This document shows positions 47,572 through 56,765 of a stretch of 64,000 nt of DNA, piece after piece. Under the pieces are notes generated by a model, which saw only the letters and a program-made list of their open reading frames with translations, ran no database searches and was not told the origin of the DNA. Location of the stretch: positions 62,001 through 126,000 of the forward strand of contig JADKHI010000005.1 of the NCBI GenBank assembly GCA_016721825.1, read 5' to 3'. Within the stretch, counting starts at the first letter, position 1; each line of letters begins with the position of its first letter. Position numbers and translations under genes: made by a program. Source of the stretch: Flavobacteriales bacterium (GTDB lineage Bacteria > Bacteroidota > Bacteroidia > Flavobacteriales_F > PHOS-HE28).

Positions 47572-50571
47572 TTACTGCTTGGAAGGACGCTGCTCGCTGG
47601 CCGCCTTCATCGGCGTGGAGCCCCGCTTATCGATGGCATCGTGCACCACCTGCTGGATGCGCGGGCGGATGTTGAGGTCCTGCAGCTTCTTGTTCGTCGC
47701 ACTGGGATACACGCGGTTGCTGAGGAACACGTACACGATATCGTCCTCGGGGTCGGCCCAGACCATGGTGCCGGTGAAGCCGGTGTGCCCGAAGCTGCTG
47801 TAGCTCACGCAATCGCAGGTGGGGCCTTGCTGGCCCTTCGGCGTCGGCTTGTCCCAGCCCAGGCCGCGGCGATTGGTTCCCCCTTCCGGCTTGCAGAAGC
47901 GGCAGGCCGTGAACTGCTTCACCACCTCATCCTTCAGGTAGCGTTGGCCTCCGTAGGTACCTCCGTTCAGAAGCAGCTGCATCAGCACCGCAACGTCGTT
48001 CGCATCGCTGAACAGACCGGCATGTCCGGCCACGCCGCCATAGAGCGCCGCACCGGGGTCATGCACATCACCCCATACCTGCCGCCCGCGGAAGTCGAGG
48101 TCGTTCTCCGTCGGAGCCACACGCTCGCGTGAGAAGCGCAGCCAGGGTCGGTAGCCGATGGTGCTCAGCCCCAAGGGACGGTAGAACTGTTCATCCAGGA
48201 AGCGGTCCAAGGGCATGCCGCTCACGCGTTCCACCACCTCCATCATCAGGTACATGCCCATGTCGCTGTACACGTAGGTGCCCGGCGGCCCCACGGGTGT
48301 ATCCAGCACCCATTCGTACAAGCTGTCGCGGTAGCTCTTGTTGATGTAGAGACCATCGGCCACCCGCAGGTCATGCTCGGCATTGGTGGTATCGCTGGCC
48401 ACGCCGGGCTTGAACTTCCCTTCCTTCATGAGCCGCGTGTAGAAGGGCACGTAGGGCTTCAGGCCGGCCTGGTGCGTGAGGATGTCGCGGATCAGGATGC
48501 GGGCGTGGGCCGGGTGGGTGTTCTTCAGTTCCGGCAGGTAAGCGGAAAGCGTGGTGTCCACGTTCAATTTCCCCTGGTCCGCCAACTTCATCAGCGCCAA
48601 GGTGGTACCGGCGACCTTGGTGACACTGGCGAGGTCGTAGATGTCGTCGGTTCGGGCCTTGCGTTTGCTCTCGTAGCTGGGCGCGCCGTAGGCCTTGTTC
48701 CAGATCACCTGGCCGTGGTGGGCCACCAGCACCTGACAGCCGGGATACGCCTTCATCGTCAAGCCTTCCTTCGCGATGGCGTCGATGCCTTTCAGATCGG
48801 CGGTCAGCACCCCTTCCGCCTCGGGCAAGGTGTAACCGAAGCGGTCGGCCGTGCTGCTGTGGATGCCGTCACCCGCGTTGAAGTAACTGCTCGCGCTCAC
48901 CGGCAACTTGCCCTTCGCGCCAATGCCACCGAAAATGACCTGCGCCGCCAGGTCCTGCGTGTCCTCGTTCTCTTCGTAGGTAACCACCAAGCCCGCCAGG
49001 CGTTGCGCGCCATAAGCCGTTGACAGGCGGTACGGATTGGCGAAGAGCACCAGGGCGGTGCGCTGCTGGTCGTTCAACCGGCGCACCAGGTCCAACGCGA
49101 TCTGCGGCACACCGAACTCCTTCTCCACCTTCGATGTGGTGCCGTGGATGGACACGATGGTGAGGTCGTAGCCCTTCAGCCGTTCAAGCAGCACGTTCGC
49201 GCTATCGCGCTGGATCACCTTGTCGCAGCGGAACTCATCCACTATCGCGTAGCGCTCCAGGCTGCGCTGAAAGGTGTTGTGCAAGGTGTCGCCGATCACC
49301 AGGGAAGCGATGCGCATCTTCTCCAGATGCTGCACGGGGAAGAGCCCGTTCTCATTCCGCAGCACGGTGATGGCATTGGCGTAGAGGCGACGACGCAGCA
49401 GCTTGGCTTCCGCCGTGTTCAAGGCATCTCCGAGGCCGTTCACCACACGTGGAGCAATGCGCTTCAGGCCGGCCCACTCCTTTGCGCGCAGCACCTTCAG
49501 GCACTTGTGGTCGATCATTTCGCGCGGTACCAGGCCACTGTCCACCGCCAGGCGGATGCGCTCGATGGCCTTCACGGGGTCTTGGGGGAAGAGCAGCACA
49601 TCGTTGCCGGCCAGCAAGGCCCGCAGTTCGATCTCGCCCGGCTTGTCGGCGTTGGCCACGCCCTTCATGTTCAAGGCATCGGTGAACACCAGGCCTTTGA
49701 AGCCGAGCTCGTTCTCCAGCAGGTCGCTCACCACGTGGTGGCTCAAGGTGCTCGGCATGCCGGGGTTCGTGTCCAGCGCAGGCACCTCCAGGTGGCCCAC
49801 CATCATGGCGCTGAGGCCTTCGCTCACCATCCGTTCGAAGGGGTAGAGCTCCAGCGAATCGAGGCGGGCGCGGGTCTGTGCGATCAGCGGCAGGCCTAGG
49901 TGACTGTCCGTATCGGTGTCGCCGTGCCCGGGGAAGTGCTTCGCCGTAGCGATCACGCCGCCCTGTTGCAGCCCCTTCATGTACGCGATGGATTTGCGGG
50001 CCACCAGCTCACGGTCCTCCCCGAAGCTGCGGTCGTTGATCACCGGGTTCGCGGGGTTGTTGTTCACGTCGGCAACCGGGCTGAAGCTCACGTGCACACC
50101 GAGCAACTTCATTTCGCGCGCGATCTCCAGGCCCATGGCCGTGATCAGGCTGTCGCTCTCCAATGCGCCGAGCGTCATCTGCTTGGGGAAGCGCATGGTG
50201 CTGTCCAAGCGCATGGCAAGCCCCCATTCCAGGTCCATGCCGATGAGCAGGGGTGTGCGGGCGAGCTTCTGGTAGCGGTCGGTGAGCGCGGCCTGGCGCA
50301 TGGGTCCGCCTTGGAAGAAGATGAGCCCGCCGATGTTGCGCTGGCGGATCAGGTCCTCGATCTGGCGTTCGTGGTCGCGGCCCTTGTTGCTGTAGGCGGC
50401 CACCATCATCAACTGGGCGATGCGCTCATCCAACGAGAGCGTGGTGAGCATGGAATCCGCCCAGGGCGCGGAGGCTTCCAGGAAGGCGGGCGTGCGGTTG
50501 GGCACAGGCCGCCCCCCCAGAAGGAGCACGGCGGCACCGGCCAGCAACGGAAGAACGAGGACTCTTTTCAT
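47572..50571 (-). CDS. Fusion of GH3 beta-N-acetylhexosaminidase and class C beta-lactamase-like serine hydrolase
   Basis: The 999-residue secreted product starts at MKRVLVLPLL with a signal peptide. Residues about 35-575 are glycoside hydrolase family 3: the NagZ-type loop KHFPGHGDTDTDSH at 211-224 (His/Asp general acid pair) and the nucleophile Asp298 in VFTDALNMKG, plus the second GH3 domain. Residues about 595-980 are a penicillin-binding-protein/beta-lactamase domain with SVTK (Ser649-Lys652), a YSD second motif and HTG as the third. It would cut GlcNAc-MurNAc material and act on its peptides or esters. In-frame codons upstream of 50571 lie antisense to mutL and are not part of the gene. 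Confidence 0.93.
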   Translation of the reverse strand: MKRVLVLPLLAGAAVLLLGGRPVPNRTPAFLEASAPWADSMLTTLSLDERIAQLMMVAAYSNKGRDHERQIEDLIRQRNIGGLIFFQGGPMRQAALTDRYQKLARTPLLIGMDLEWGLAMRLDSTMRFPKQMTLGALESDSLITAMGLEIAREMKLLGVHVSFSPVADVNNNPANPVINDRSFGEDRELVARKSIAYMKGLQQGGVIATAKHFPGHGDTDTDSHLGLPLIAQTRARLDSLELYPFERMVSEGLSAMMVGHLEVPALDTNPGMPSTLSHHVVSDLLENELGFKGLVFTDALNMKGVANADKPGEIELRALLAGNDVLLFPQDPVKAIERIRLAVDSGLVPREMIDHKCLKVLRAKEWAGLKRIAPRVVNGLGDALNTAEAKLLRRRLYANAITVLRNENGLFPVQHLEKMRIASLVIGDTLHNTFQRSLERYAIVDEFRCDKVIQRDSANVLLERLKGYDLTIVSIHGTTSKVEKEFGVPQIALDLVRRLNDQQRTALVLFANPYRLSTAYGAQRLAGLVVTYEENEDTQDLAAQVIFGGIGAKGKLPVSASSYFNAGDGIHSSTADRFGYTLPEAEGVLTADLKGIDAIAKEGLTMKAYPGCQVLVAHHGQVIWNKAYGAPSYESKRKARTDDIYDLASVTKVAGTTLALMKLADQGKLNVDTTLSAYLPELKNTHPAHARILIRDILTHQAGLKPYVPFYTRLMKEGKFKPGVASDTTNAEHDLRVADGLYINKSYRDSLYEWVLDTPVGPPGTYVYSDMGMYLMMEVVERVSGMPLDRFLDEQFYRPLGLSTIGYRPWLRFSRERVAPTENDLDFRGRQVWGDVHDPGAALYGGVAGHAGLFSDANDVAVLMQLLLNGGTYGGQRYLKDEVVKQFTACRFCKPEGGTNRRGLGWDKPTPKGQQGPTCDCVSYSSFGHTGFTGTMVWADPEDDIVYVFLSNRVYPSATNKKLQDLNIRPRIQQVVHDAIDKRGSTPMKAASEQRPSKQ

Positions 50572-50636
50572 GCGGGAGAAGGGACCGGAGAATGCACGAA
50601 GACCCTTGAAGGACAAGGCTTTTCCGGTCTTGGTCG

Positions 50637-50644
50637 CGAAGCTA
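50637..50644 (-). promoter_or_regulatory. -7 promoter box for the GH3 fusion gene
   Basis: The minus strand reads TAGCTTCG, 65 bases before the ATG at 50571. Confidence 0.45.
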
Positions 50645-50782
50645 CCCTGGAGCATAACGGAGGAAGGCCATGATCCGTGCCAGTTTTGAACAGCAACACC
50701 GGGATGAACGCTGGTGCTCTGCACGATGGAAGTTCCATTGGCAGCTAATGCGTCAAGGTGACGGGGGAAGGGGCGTCGGCCA

Positions 50783-50790
50783 CATCTTTG
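50783..50790 (+). promoter_or_regulatory. -7 promoter box for mutL
   Basis: CATCTTTG (one change from TAnnTTTG) ends 16 bases before the mutL ATG. Confidence 0.5.
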
Positions 50791-50806
50791 CAGTTCGCCA
50801 CCGCAC

Positions 50807-52624
50807 ATGTCCGACATCATTCGCCTGCTGCCCGACCACGTGGCCAACCAGATCGCGGCCGGCGAGGTGGTGCAACGGCCCGCCAGCGTGGTGAAGGAGC
50901 TGCTGGAGAACAGCGTGGACGCCGGTGCCACCCGCATCACCTTGGTGGTGAAGGATGCCGGGCGCACCTTGATCCAGGTGATCGACGACGGCCGGGGCAT
51001 GGGTCCTGCCGACGCGCGCATGTGCTGGGAACGGCACGCCACCAGCAAGATCACCCAGGCCGACGACCTGCAGGCCATCCGCACCAAGGGCTTCCGCGGG
51101 GAAGCGCTGGCGAGCATCGCCGCCATCGCCCAGGTGGAGCTGCGCACCCGCCCCGCAGAAGATGAGCTGGGCACCCGCGTGGTGATCGAAGGCAGCCGCG
51201 TGAAGCTGCAGGAGACCGTGGCCTGCGCCGAAGGCTCCTCGCTGAGCGTGCGCAACCTCTTCTTCAATGTGCCCGCACGCAGGCAGTTCCTCAAGAGCGA
51301 CAGTGTGGAGCTGAAGCATGTGATCGACGAGTTCCAGCGCGTGGCCCTCGCCCACCCTGAGATCGCCTTCGACCTGCTGCACAACGACAACGAGATCCAC
51401 CGCATGCCCGCCGGACAGGAGCGCCAGCGGATCGTGCACGTGTTCGGTCGCAAGTACGAGGAGCGCTTGGTGCCCGTGGAAGAAGCCACCGACTTCGTGA
51501 GCGTGCAGGGCTTCGTGGGCAAGCCGGAGTTCGCCAAGCGCACGCGGGGGGAACAGTTCTTCTTCGTCAACCGCCGCTTCATCCGCAGCAACTACCTGGA
51601 GCACGCCGTCCGCAAAGCCTACAACGAGTTGCTGGCGCGCGACAACTACCCCAGCTGGTTCCTGTTCCTGGAGCTGGATCCCGCGCAGATCGACATCAAC
51701 ATCCACCCGACCAAGACGGAGATCAAGTTCCGCGATGATCGAACGGTGTACGCCATCGTGCATGCGGCGGTGCGACGGGCGCTGGGTCGGCACAACCTCA
51801 CCCCCAGCCTCGACTTCGAGCCGGAACCCGCGATCATGTCCGCCTTCGCCGGTATGCCCAGTGTGCCCACCGTCGCTCCGATCACCCCCGCCCCTGTCTG
51901 GCGTCCGAACGACATCGGCCAGGCACCGAACCCCAGCGGCTGGCAGCGCCTCTTCGACCTGCCCGACCAAGCCCCGGTGAAGCAGCACAACGAACAGCTG
52001 CCCGGCACGCCCACACCGGACCGCATCGTACCCATGCGCGAGCTGGATGAGCGCATCGGCACCCGCGCGGTGTTCCAGCTGCACGGCCGTTACATCATGG
52101 CACAGCTGAAGAGCGGCTTCGTTGTGGTGGACCAGCAGCGGGCGCACGAACGCATCGTGTACGAATCGGCCCTCCGTACGCTCGAACGCGGCAGCGGTCC
52201 CAGTCAGGCCCTGTTGTTCCCGGTGACCTTGGAGCTGAACGCCGCCGACCATGCGCTGTTGCTCGCCATCATGCCCGAACTGCGGGCCTTGGGCTTCGAC
52301 CTGGAACCACTGAGCGGCCGCAGCATCGTGGTGAACGGCATGCCCGCTGAGGGCGCCAACGACGATGCCGGTCGCCTGTTGGACCAGCTGCTGGAACAAG
52401 TGAAGAACGAACGCGGGGCCCTGAAGGCCGAACGCCACGCTACATTGGCCCGCAGCATGGCGCGCAGCATGGCCCACAGCCACGGTTCCATGCTGAACGA
52501 AGCGGGCATGCACGACCTCATCGACCGCCTCTTCGGCTGCGAAATGCCGTACTTCTCGCCGGGTGGCAAGCCCGTCCTCATCACCTACGGGCTGAAAGAG
52601 CTCGACGAACGCTTCGAACGCTAA
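50807..52624 (+). CDS. mutL: DNA mismatch repair protein MutL
   Basis: The 605-residue product has the GHKL ATPase domain: NQIAAGEVVQRPASVVKELLENSVDAGA (ATP-binding Asn/Glu), DDGRGMG, and TKGFRGEALASIAAIA, then the transducer domain ending in FFFVNRRFIRS. A variable Pro-rich linker (about 330-400) leads to the C-terminal dimerisation domain with QLHGRYIMAQLKSGFVVVDQQRAHERIVYE. The canonical endonuclease DQHAxHE is here DQQRAHE, one His changed, as in many Bacteroidota (family knowledge). It heads a run of genes: mutL, rhomboid, decayed rhomboid, EEP protein. Confidence 0.97.
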   Translation: MSDIIRLLPDHVANQIAAGEVVQRPASVVKELLENSVDAGATRITLVVKDAGRTLIQVIDDGRGMGPADARMCWERHATSKITQADDLQAIRTKGFRGEALASIAAIAQVELRTRPAEDELGTRVVIEGSRVKLQETVACAEGSSLSVRNLFFNVPARRQFLKSDSVELKHVIDEFQRVALAHPEIAFDLLHNDNEIHRMPAGQERQRIVHVFGRKYEERLVPVEEATDFVSVQGFVGKPEFAKRTRGEQFFFVNRRFIRSNYLEHAVRKAYNELLARDNYPSWFLFLELDPAQIDINIHPTKTEIKFRDDRTVYAIVHAAVRRALGRHNLTPSLDFEPEPAIMSAFAGMPSVPTVAPITPAPVWRPNDIGQAPNPSGWQRLFDLPDQAPVKQHNEQLPGTPTPDRIVPMRELDERIGTRAVFQLHGRYIMAQLKSGFVVVDQQRAHERIVYESALRTLERGSGPSQALLFPVTLELNAADHALLLAIMPELRALGFDLEPLSGRSIVVNGMPAEGANDDAGRLLDQLLEQVKNERGALKAERHATLARSMARSMAHSHGSMLNEAGMHDLIDRLFGCEMPYFSPGGKPVLITYGLKELDERFER

Positions 52625-53359
52625 ATGTTCAATCAAAGCACCGGCCCCCTGGCGAACACGCCCACCGTGGTGAAGAACCTGGTGATCATCAACGCCTTGT
52701 TCTTTCTGGTGAAGAGCCTTGGCAACGGGATGTTCATGGGCCAGCACATGGACACCCTGCTGGGTCTGCATTACATCAGCTCACCGGACTTCCGCCCGTG
52801 GCAACTGGTCACCCACATGTTCATGCATGGGGGCTTCTGGCACCTCTTCATGAACATGTTCGGCCTGTTCATGCTGGGCTCACCGTTGGAATACCGTTGG
52901 GGATCGAAGCGCTTCCTCACCTACTACGGCATCTGTGGCATTGGCGCTGGTCTCCTGTACCTCGGCGTTCAGGCCTTCGACTACAACGCGTTGATGGCGC
53001 AGCTCAGTCCGGAACAGGTGGCACAAGTGCGTTTGCAGGGGCGCGACTACCTCTTCAACAACGACGCGATGAACGGCTTGGCGCGGCTCTACTTCGTGGA
53101 CCTGGTGGGTGCTTCCGGCGCGATCTTCGGTCTGCTGGTGGCCTTCGGCATGCTCTACCCGAACGTGGAACTGATGATCTTCCCGCTGCCCATCCCCATC
53201 AAGGCCAAGTACTTCGTGCTGCTCTATGGAGGTTACGAACTGTATGCAGGCCTGGCGAACCACTCGGGCGACAACGTGGCGCACTTCGCGCACATCGGCG
53301 GCTTGGTCGTCGGCTTCATCACGGTGATGATCTGGCGCAAGCGTCTTCCGTATATGTAG
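52625..53359 (+). CDS. Rhomboid-family intramembrane serine protease
   Basis: The 244-residue protein has six or seven membrane segments. Catalytic Ser164 lies in GASGAIFG and the His in VAHFAHIGG (His223); the HGGFWHLFMNMFGLFMLG helix also fits. A 30-residue insert (about 120-155) separates TM3 and TM4. It starts directly after the mutL stop. Substrates are unknown. Confidence 0.92.
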   Translation: MFNQSTGPLANTPTVVKNLVIINALFFLVKSLGNGMFMGQHMDTLLGLHYISSPDFRPWQLVTHMFMHGGFWHLFMNMFGLFMLGSPLEYRWGSKRFLTYYGICGIGAGLLYLGVQAFDYNALMAQLSPEQVAQVRLQGRDYLFNNDAMNGLARLYFVDLVGASGAIFGLLVAFGMLYPNVELMIFPLPIPIKAKYFVLLYGGYELYAGLANHSGDNVAHFAHIGGLVVGFITVMIWRKRLPYM

Positions 53360-53416
53360 ATGGTACCGGTCCTCGTTCTCCAACAGACCTTCATTCACGC
53401 ATAACCTTCCGAAGCG

Positions 53417-53424
53417 GATCTTTG
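53417..53424 (+). promoter_or_regulatory. -7 promoter box for the second rhomboid
   Basis: GATCTTTG (one change from TAnnTTTG) ends 4 bases before the ATG at 53429, the same spacing as at 31253 and 56453. Confidence 0.4.
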
Positions 53425-53428
53425 CACC

Positions 53429-54354
53429 ATGGGGTTGATGGATGAGCTGAGGATGCACTGGCGCACGGAGGCTGGTCCTTCGCTTGGTCTTGGTCAACGT
53501 CGCCATTTTCGTGGCGTTATGGCTGACCTTCATGGTACTTCGCCTCTCCACGGGCGGCAAGGAGACTGCGGTTCTCCTGCTCGATACGCCGGTGATCCTG
53601 AACAACCTGAGCACCTACATCTGGTCCGACCTAATGCTACGTAAGCCCTGGACAGTGGTCTCTTCGTTATTCATGCAACTGGACCCCTGCCACCTCTTCT
53701 GGAACCTGGCTGATGTTTGGGTCTTGGGCCGCCTGTTCATGGACCTGCTGGGAGGACGTCGCTTGGTGGGACATACCTGCTGGGCGGATCAGCGGCGGGC
53801 TGCTCTTCGCCCTGTCCCACAATCTCTTTGCCCGGCCTGCGTGCCTACTCCGACGGTCGCGACATCCTCGGCGCCTCTGCGGCGGTGATGGGCGTGTTCA
53901 TCGGCATCGCGAGCTTCCGGCCGAACATGCTGGTGAACCTTGTTGATCGGACCGGGGAAGTGCGCTTGTACTTCGCAGCCGTGTTTCTGTTCCTGGTGAT
54001 TGCATCCGGCTGGAACATGAGACGCTGGCGGGCACCTGGCCCACATTGGAGGAGCGCTTTACGGGTATCTGCCAGCCCTCACAATTGGAGCGCGGTCGTG
54101 ATTGGTCCGGCGGACTGGTGAACAGCATCGAACGGATCGGCAGCATCTTCTCGCGGAACAAGGGGTCGAAAATGTATGTGGAGAAGATGGAACGCCGCAA
54201 GGTGCGCGTGGTGGAGGACGCTGAGTTCAACGCGGGCAAGCGCCTGAAGGAGGAGCGCGTGAACGCCATCCTGGATAAGATCAGCCGCTCCGGCTACGAC
54301 AGCCTCAGCAAGGAGGAAAAGGACTTTCTGTTCCGCGCCAGCCATGAGCAATAG
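53429..54354 (+). pseudogene. Second rhomboid protease, broken by several frameshifts
   Basis: The parts of one rhomboid are spread over three frames: an N-terminus MDELRMHWRTE (frame from 53429); LVLVNVAIFVALWL to MDLLGGRRLVG with the SLFMQLDPCHLFWN helix (frame of 53484); ISGGLLFALSHNLF (frame of 53713); PGLRAYSDGRDILGASAAVMG with the active-site-like Ser (frame of 53717); and a C-terminal soluble tail ending KSGYDSL-like SRSGYDSLSKEEKDFLFRASHEQ (frame of 54046). Shifts are needed near 53471, 53770, 53787, 53828 and 54015. The tail is the usual one of Bacteroidota rhomboids placed here after mutL. Decay is likely; local sequence error cannot be excluded. Confidence 0.85.
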
Positions 54355-55531
54355 GCGGCGTACCGACCCTTCCGAAGCAGCGGAGACCCCGGAGGCGCCG
54401 CTGCCGCGCAAGCGTCCCTCGCGCTGGCACCGACCCTTATGGTGGCTGAACGTTGTGGTCGTGGTCGCGCTGCTGCTCTGTTACCTCAGCATCCACGTCA
54501 GCCCGGTCACCTTCTGGCCTCTGGCCTTCCTGGGCATGGCCTACCCCTACCTGTTGCTGGTGAACCTGCTGCTCATCGGCTGGTGGTTCCTGTTCCGCCG
54601 CAAGCGGATGCTGCCTTCGGTATTGGTGGTCCTGTTGGGCTGGAGCCATGTGGGTGAATACGTTCAGCTCTTCGGTCGCAGTGCGGGTCCGGATGGCGCC
54701 GGTGACGGGGTGAAGGTGATGTCGTACAATGTTCGCCTCTTCGACCTGTACAATTGGAGCCACAATAAGGAAGCGCGCGACCGAATCTTCGTAATGCTGC
54801 ACCGGGAAGACCCTTCGATCCTGTGCCTGCAGGAGTTCTACAACCACGAGCGCGGCAAGGATGATGGCTTCATCACCAAGGACAGCCTGATGGCGCGCTG
54901 GCGCTTCACCGACTGCCACGATGTGTACACGGCCCATTCACGCTATGGGCACCACATGGGCATCGCCACCTTCAGCGCCTATCCCATTGTTAAGAAGGGC
55001 GTGATCCACTTCCCCGACGACCTGAACAACCTGTGCATCTGGAGCGACCTGGTGATCAAGCAGGACACGGTGCGGGTGTACAACGCGCACCTGGCGAGCA
55101 TCCGTTTCGGTGACGAGGACTACCGCTTCATGAAGGACCTGGCCCCTGACACCGACAGCGACAGCCTGGCGAGCGGGGGCAAGCGCATCGCGGGACGCTT
55201 GAAGAACGCGTTCATCCGGCGGACCACGGAGGTGGAGACCATTGTGCGCCACATGCGGAAAAGCCCGCATCCCATCCTCTATTGCGGTGACCTGAACGAC
55301 ACGCCGATGAGCTGGGGCTACCACCACCTGCGCGACCTGGACCTGGAGGATGCCTTCGTGGAGAGCGGAAGCGGCATCGGACACACCTACATCGGCGCCT
55401 TCCCGAGCTTCCGTATCGACCACATCCTGCACAGCGAAGCGCTCACCAGCTGGGACTTCAACACCGTGGCCGACGAGCTCAGCGACCACCGGGCCATCAC
55501 GTGTCGGGTGGCCGTGGAAGAGCAGGACTAG
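54344..55531 (+). CDS. Endonuclease/exonuclease/phosphatase (EEP) family membrane protein
   Basis: The 395-residue product has three N-terminal membrane segments (about 33-52, 55-80, 88-103), then an EEP domain facing the periplasm: VMSYNVRLFD (Asn), CLQEFYN (metal Glu), HHMGIATFSAYP, YCGDLNDTPMSW (Asp/Asn) and SDHRAI (catalytic Asp-His). It could hydrolyse phosphodiesters of lipids or nucleic acids outside the inner membrane. It overlaps the end of the broken rhomboid by 11 bases. Confidence 0.92.
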   Translation: MSNRRRTDPSEAAETPEAPLPRKRPSRWHRPLWWLNVVVVVALLLCYLSIHVSPVTFWPLAFLGMAYPYLLLVNLLLIGWWFLFRRKRMLPSVLVVLLGWSHVGEYVQLFGRSAGPDGAGDGVKVMSYNVRLFDLYNWSHNKEARDRIFVMLHREDPSILCLQEFYNHERGKDDGFITKDSLMARWRFTDCHDVYTAHSRYGHHMGIATFSAYPIVKKGVIHFPDDLNNLCIWSDLVIKQDTVRVYNAHLASIRFGDEDYRFMKDLAPDTDSDSLASGGKRIAGRLKNAFIRRTTEVETIVRHMRKSPHPILYCGDLNDTPMSWGYHHLRDLDLEDAFVESGSGIGHTYIGAFPSFRIDHILHSEALTSWDFNTVADELSDHRAITCRVAVEEQD

Positions 55532-55553
55532 CAGAGGGTTCGGCGAAGGCTGG

Positions 55554-56453
55554 CTAAGGGAGCGGCTTCCAGGGAGCCTGCTCAGGCAACGCCTGCTCGC
55601 GCACCACCGGCAGCACCGTGTAACCCAACCTGCGGAGGTGTTCGATCAGCCCCTGCTCACCAGGCAGGTGGGCGGCCCCAACGGCCACGAAGACACCATG
55701 GCCTTGCATGTGCGCCTGCAAGCGCTCGACCATGCGCACGTTGCGATCCTGGAGCAGCGCCTTGTCAGCAGGTCCTCCCAAACCATCGTCCACCATCTGC
55801 GCCAACAACGCCTCAAGGTCGCCTTCCACGTAGTTCTTCAATGCGCGTTCAGCGTCTGCGTGGTGTCCCTTCATACGCGCTTGCTGAAGCAACATGCGAG
55901 CTTGTTCGTCAAGAGGGATAAGATCCACGGCATCGATCTGTTCCTTGATCGTTTCCAGACCCACCACGGACTTGTCCATGGCCCGCCCCTGCTTCTGCAA
56001 CCAATCGTCCAGGACCACGGAGCTATCCTTGCCCAGCTCCACTTCGCTCAACATGGCCATCAGGTAGAAGGGGCGCATCTTCGCGCCCATCACGGCCAGG
56101 GGACCGAGTTCTTCGCGGAGCGCCTTCATCACCTGTTTGTACTCCCGCTTCGAATAGTACCGGTCCAACGTGGAACCGGCCGGCAGGTACATGGCACCTG
56201 CCAAGGTCGAACCCAAGCGCTTGGTCTCCTCCATGTCCAATTCACCGGCCACGACATCACTGTTGACGAAGGCCCGCGAGACCTCGGGACCGAACTGGAA
56301 GGCCCTGGCATCACGCGTGTGCATGGTGCCGAACAGGTAGCTGGTGTCACGCATTGCGGGCTGGGTCACCTGCCAAAGCAGGGCCTGCTGTCCCCCCTGT
56401 GCGCAGAGGAGAATGTGGTACGCGCTGAGAAGGAGGGTGAGGGATCGCCGCAC
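55554..56453 (-). CDS. TraB/GumN family protein
   Basis: The 299-residue product starts at a GTG, 4 bases after a TATCTTCG box, with a short signal (SLTLLLSAYHILLCAQ). It has the TraB/GumN frame: an N-terminal LLWQVT...SYLFGTMHTRD with the first GT-H motif and a C-terminal VFVAVGAAHLPGEQGLIEHLRRLGYTV. The fold is related to EreA/PrsW-like metalloproteins and the function is not known. The longer reading from 56546 lacks family support. The GTG choice rests on the promoter box. Confidence 0.85.
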   Translation of the reverse strand: MRRSLTLLLSAYHILLCAQGGQQALLWQVTQPAMRDTSYLFGTMHTRDARAFQFGPEVSRAFVNSDVVAGELDMEETKRLGSTLAGAMYLPAGSTLDRYYSKREYKQVMKALREELGPLAVMGAKMRPFYLMAMLSEVELGKDSSVVLDDWLQKQGRAMDKSVVGLETIKEQIDAVDLIPLDEQARMLLQQARMKGHHADAERALKNYVEGDLEALLAQMVDDGLGGPADKALLQDRNVRMVERLQAHMQGHGVFVAVGAAHLPGEQGLIEHLRRLGYTVLPVVREQALPEQAPWKPLP

Positions 56454-56457
56454 GGCC

Positions 56458-56465
56458 CGAAGATA
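56458..56465 (-). promoter_or_regulatory. -7 promoter box for the TraB/GumN gene
   Basis: The minus strand reads TATCTTCG and ends 4 bases before the GTG at 56453, so the mRNA would be leaderless or nearly so. Confidence 0.5.
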
Positions 56466-56484
56466 GGCCTGCGGGACGGCCGGT

Positions 56485-56592
56485 TCAGAGCACGAGGTAG
56501 GCGAGGCAGAACAACACGACGGCGAGCACGGCACTGACGATACCACTGGTAAGGATCAGCTGCGAGCGATCTGCGGAAGGGGTGCGTTGCAT
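56485..56592 (-). CDS. 35-residue single-helix membrane protein
   Basis: A 36-codon frame gives MQRTPSADRSQ followed by one strong membrane helix (about 12-33) and a stop. A TACTCTTG box on the minus strand, about 16 bases upstream, fits TAnnTTTG with one change. It lies 31 bases before the TraB/GumN start on the same strand. No family recognised; the frame is short enough to arise by chance, but composition, promoter and position favour a real gene. Confidence 0.5.
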   Translation of the reverse strand: MQRTPSADRSQLILTSGIVSAVLAVVLFCLAYLVL

Positions 56593-56709
56593 GGCGATGT
56601 CGATCAAGAGTAACCTTTAGACGGAAAGTGCTGAAAAGGGTTGCCAATGGTGCTCGAAAGGAATTTCCGACCGCCTGATCCTCAGCGGGATCCGAGGCAC
56701 ATCCGAAAC

Positions 56710-56743
56710 GGCGAAGGCCCCGCTCAAGAGCAGGGCCTTCGCC
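56710..56743. terminator. Hairpin terminator
   Basis: GGCGAAGGCCC/GGGCCTTCGCC is a perfect 11-bp stem; inside, GCTC/GAGC pair around AA. It lies 23 bases after the stop of the minus-strand gene at 56766-57368. Confidence 0.75.
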
Positions 56744-56765
56744 ATTTCAACACCCTACAGGGCAT

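Noticed and set aside
50572..51591. N-terminal extension of the GH3 fusion by 340 codons
   Set aside because: It is antisense to mutL and would bury the signal peptide at 50571.
50753..52771. 672-codon minus-strand frame
   Set aside because: Antisense of mutL; the product is His/Gln-rich as expected for the shadow of a GC-rich gene.
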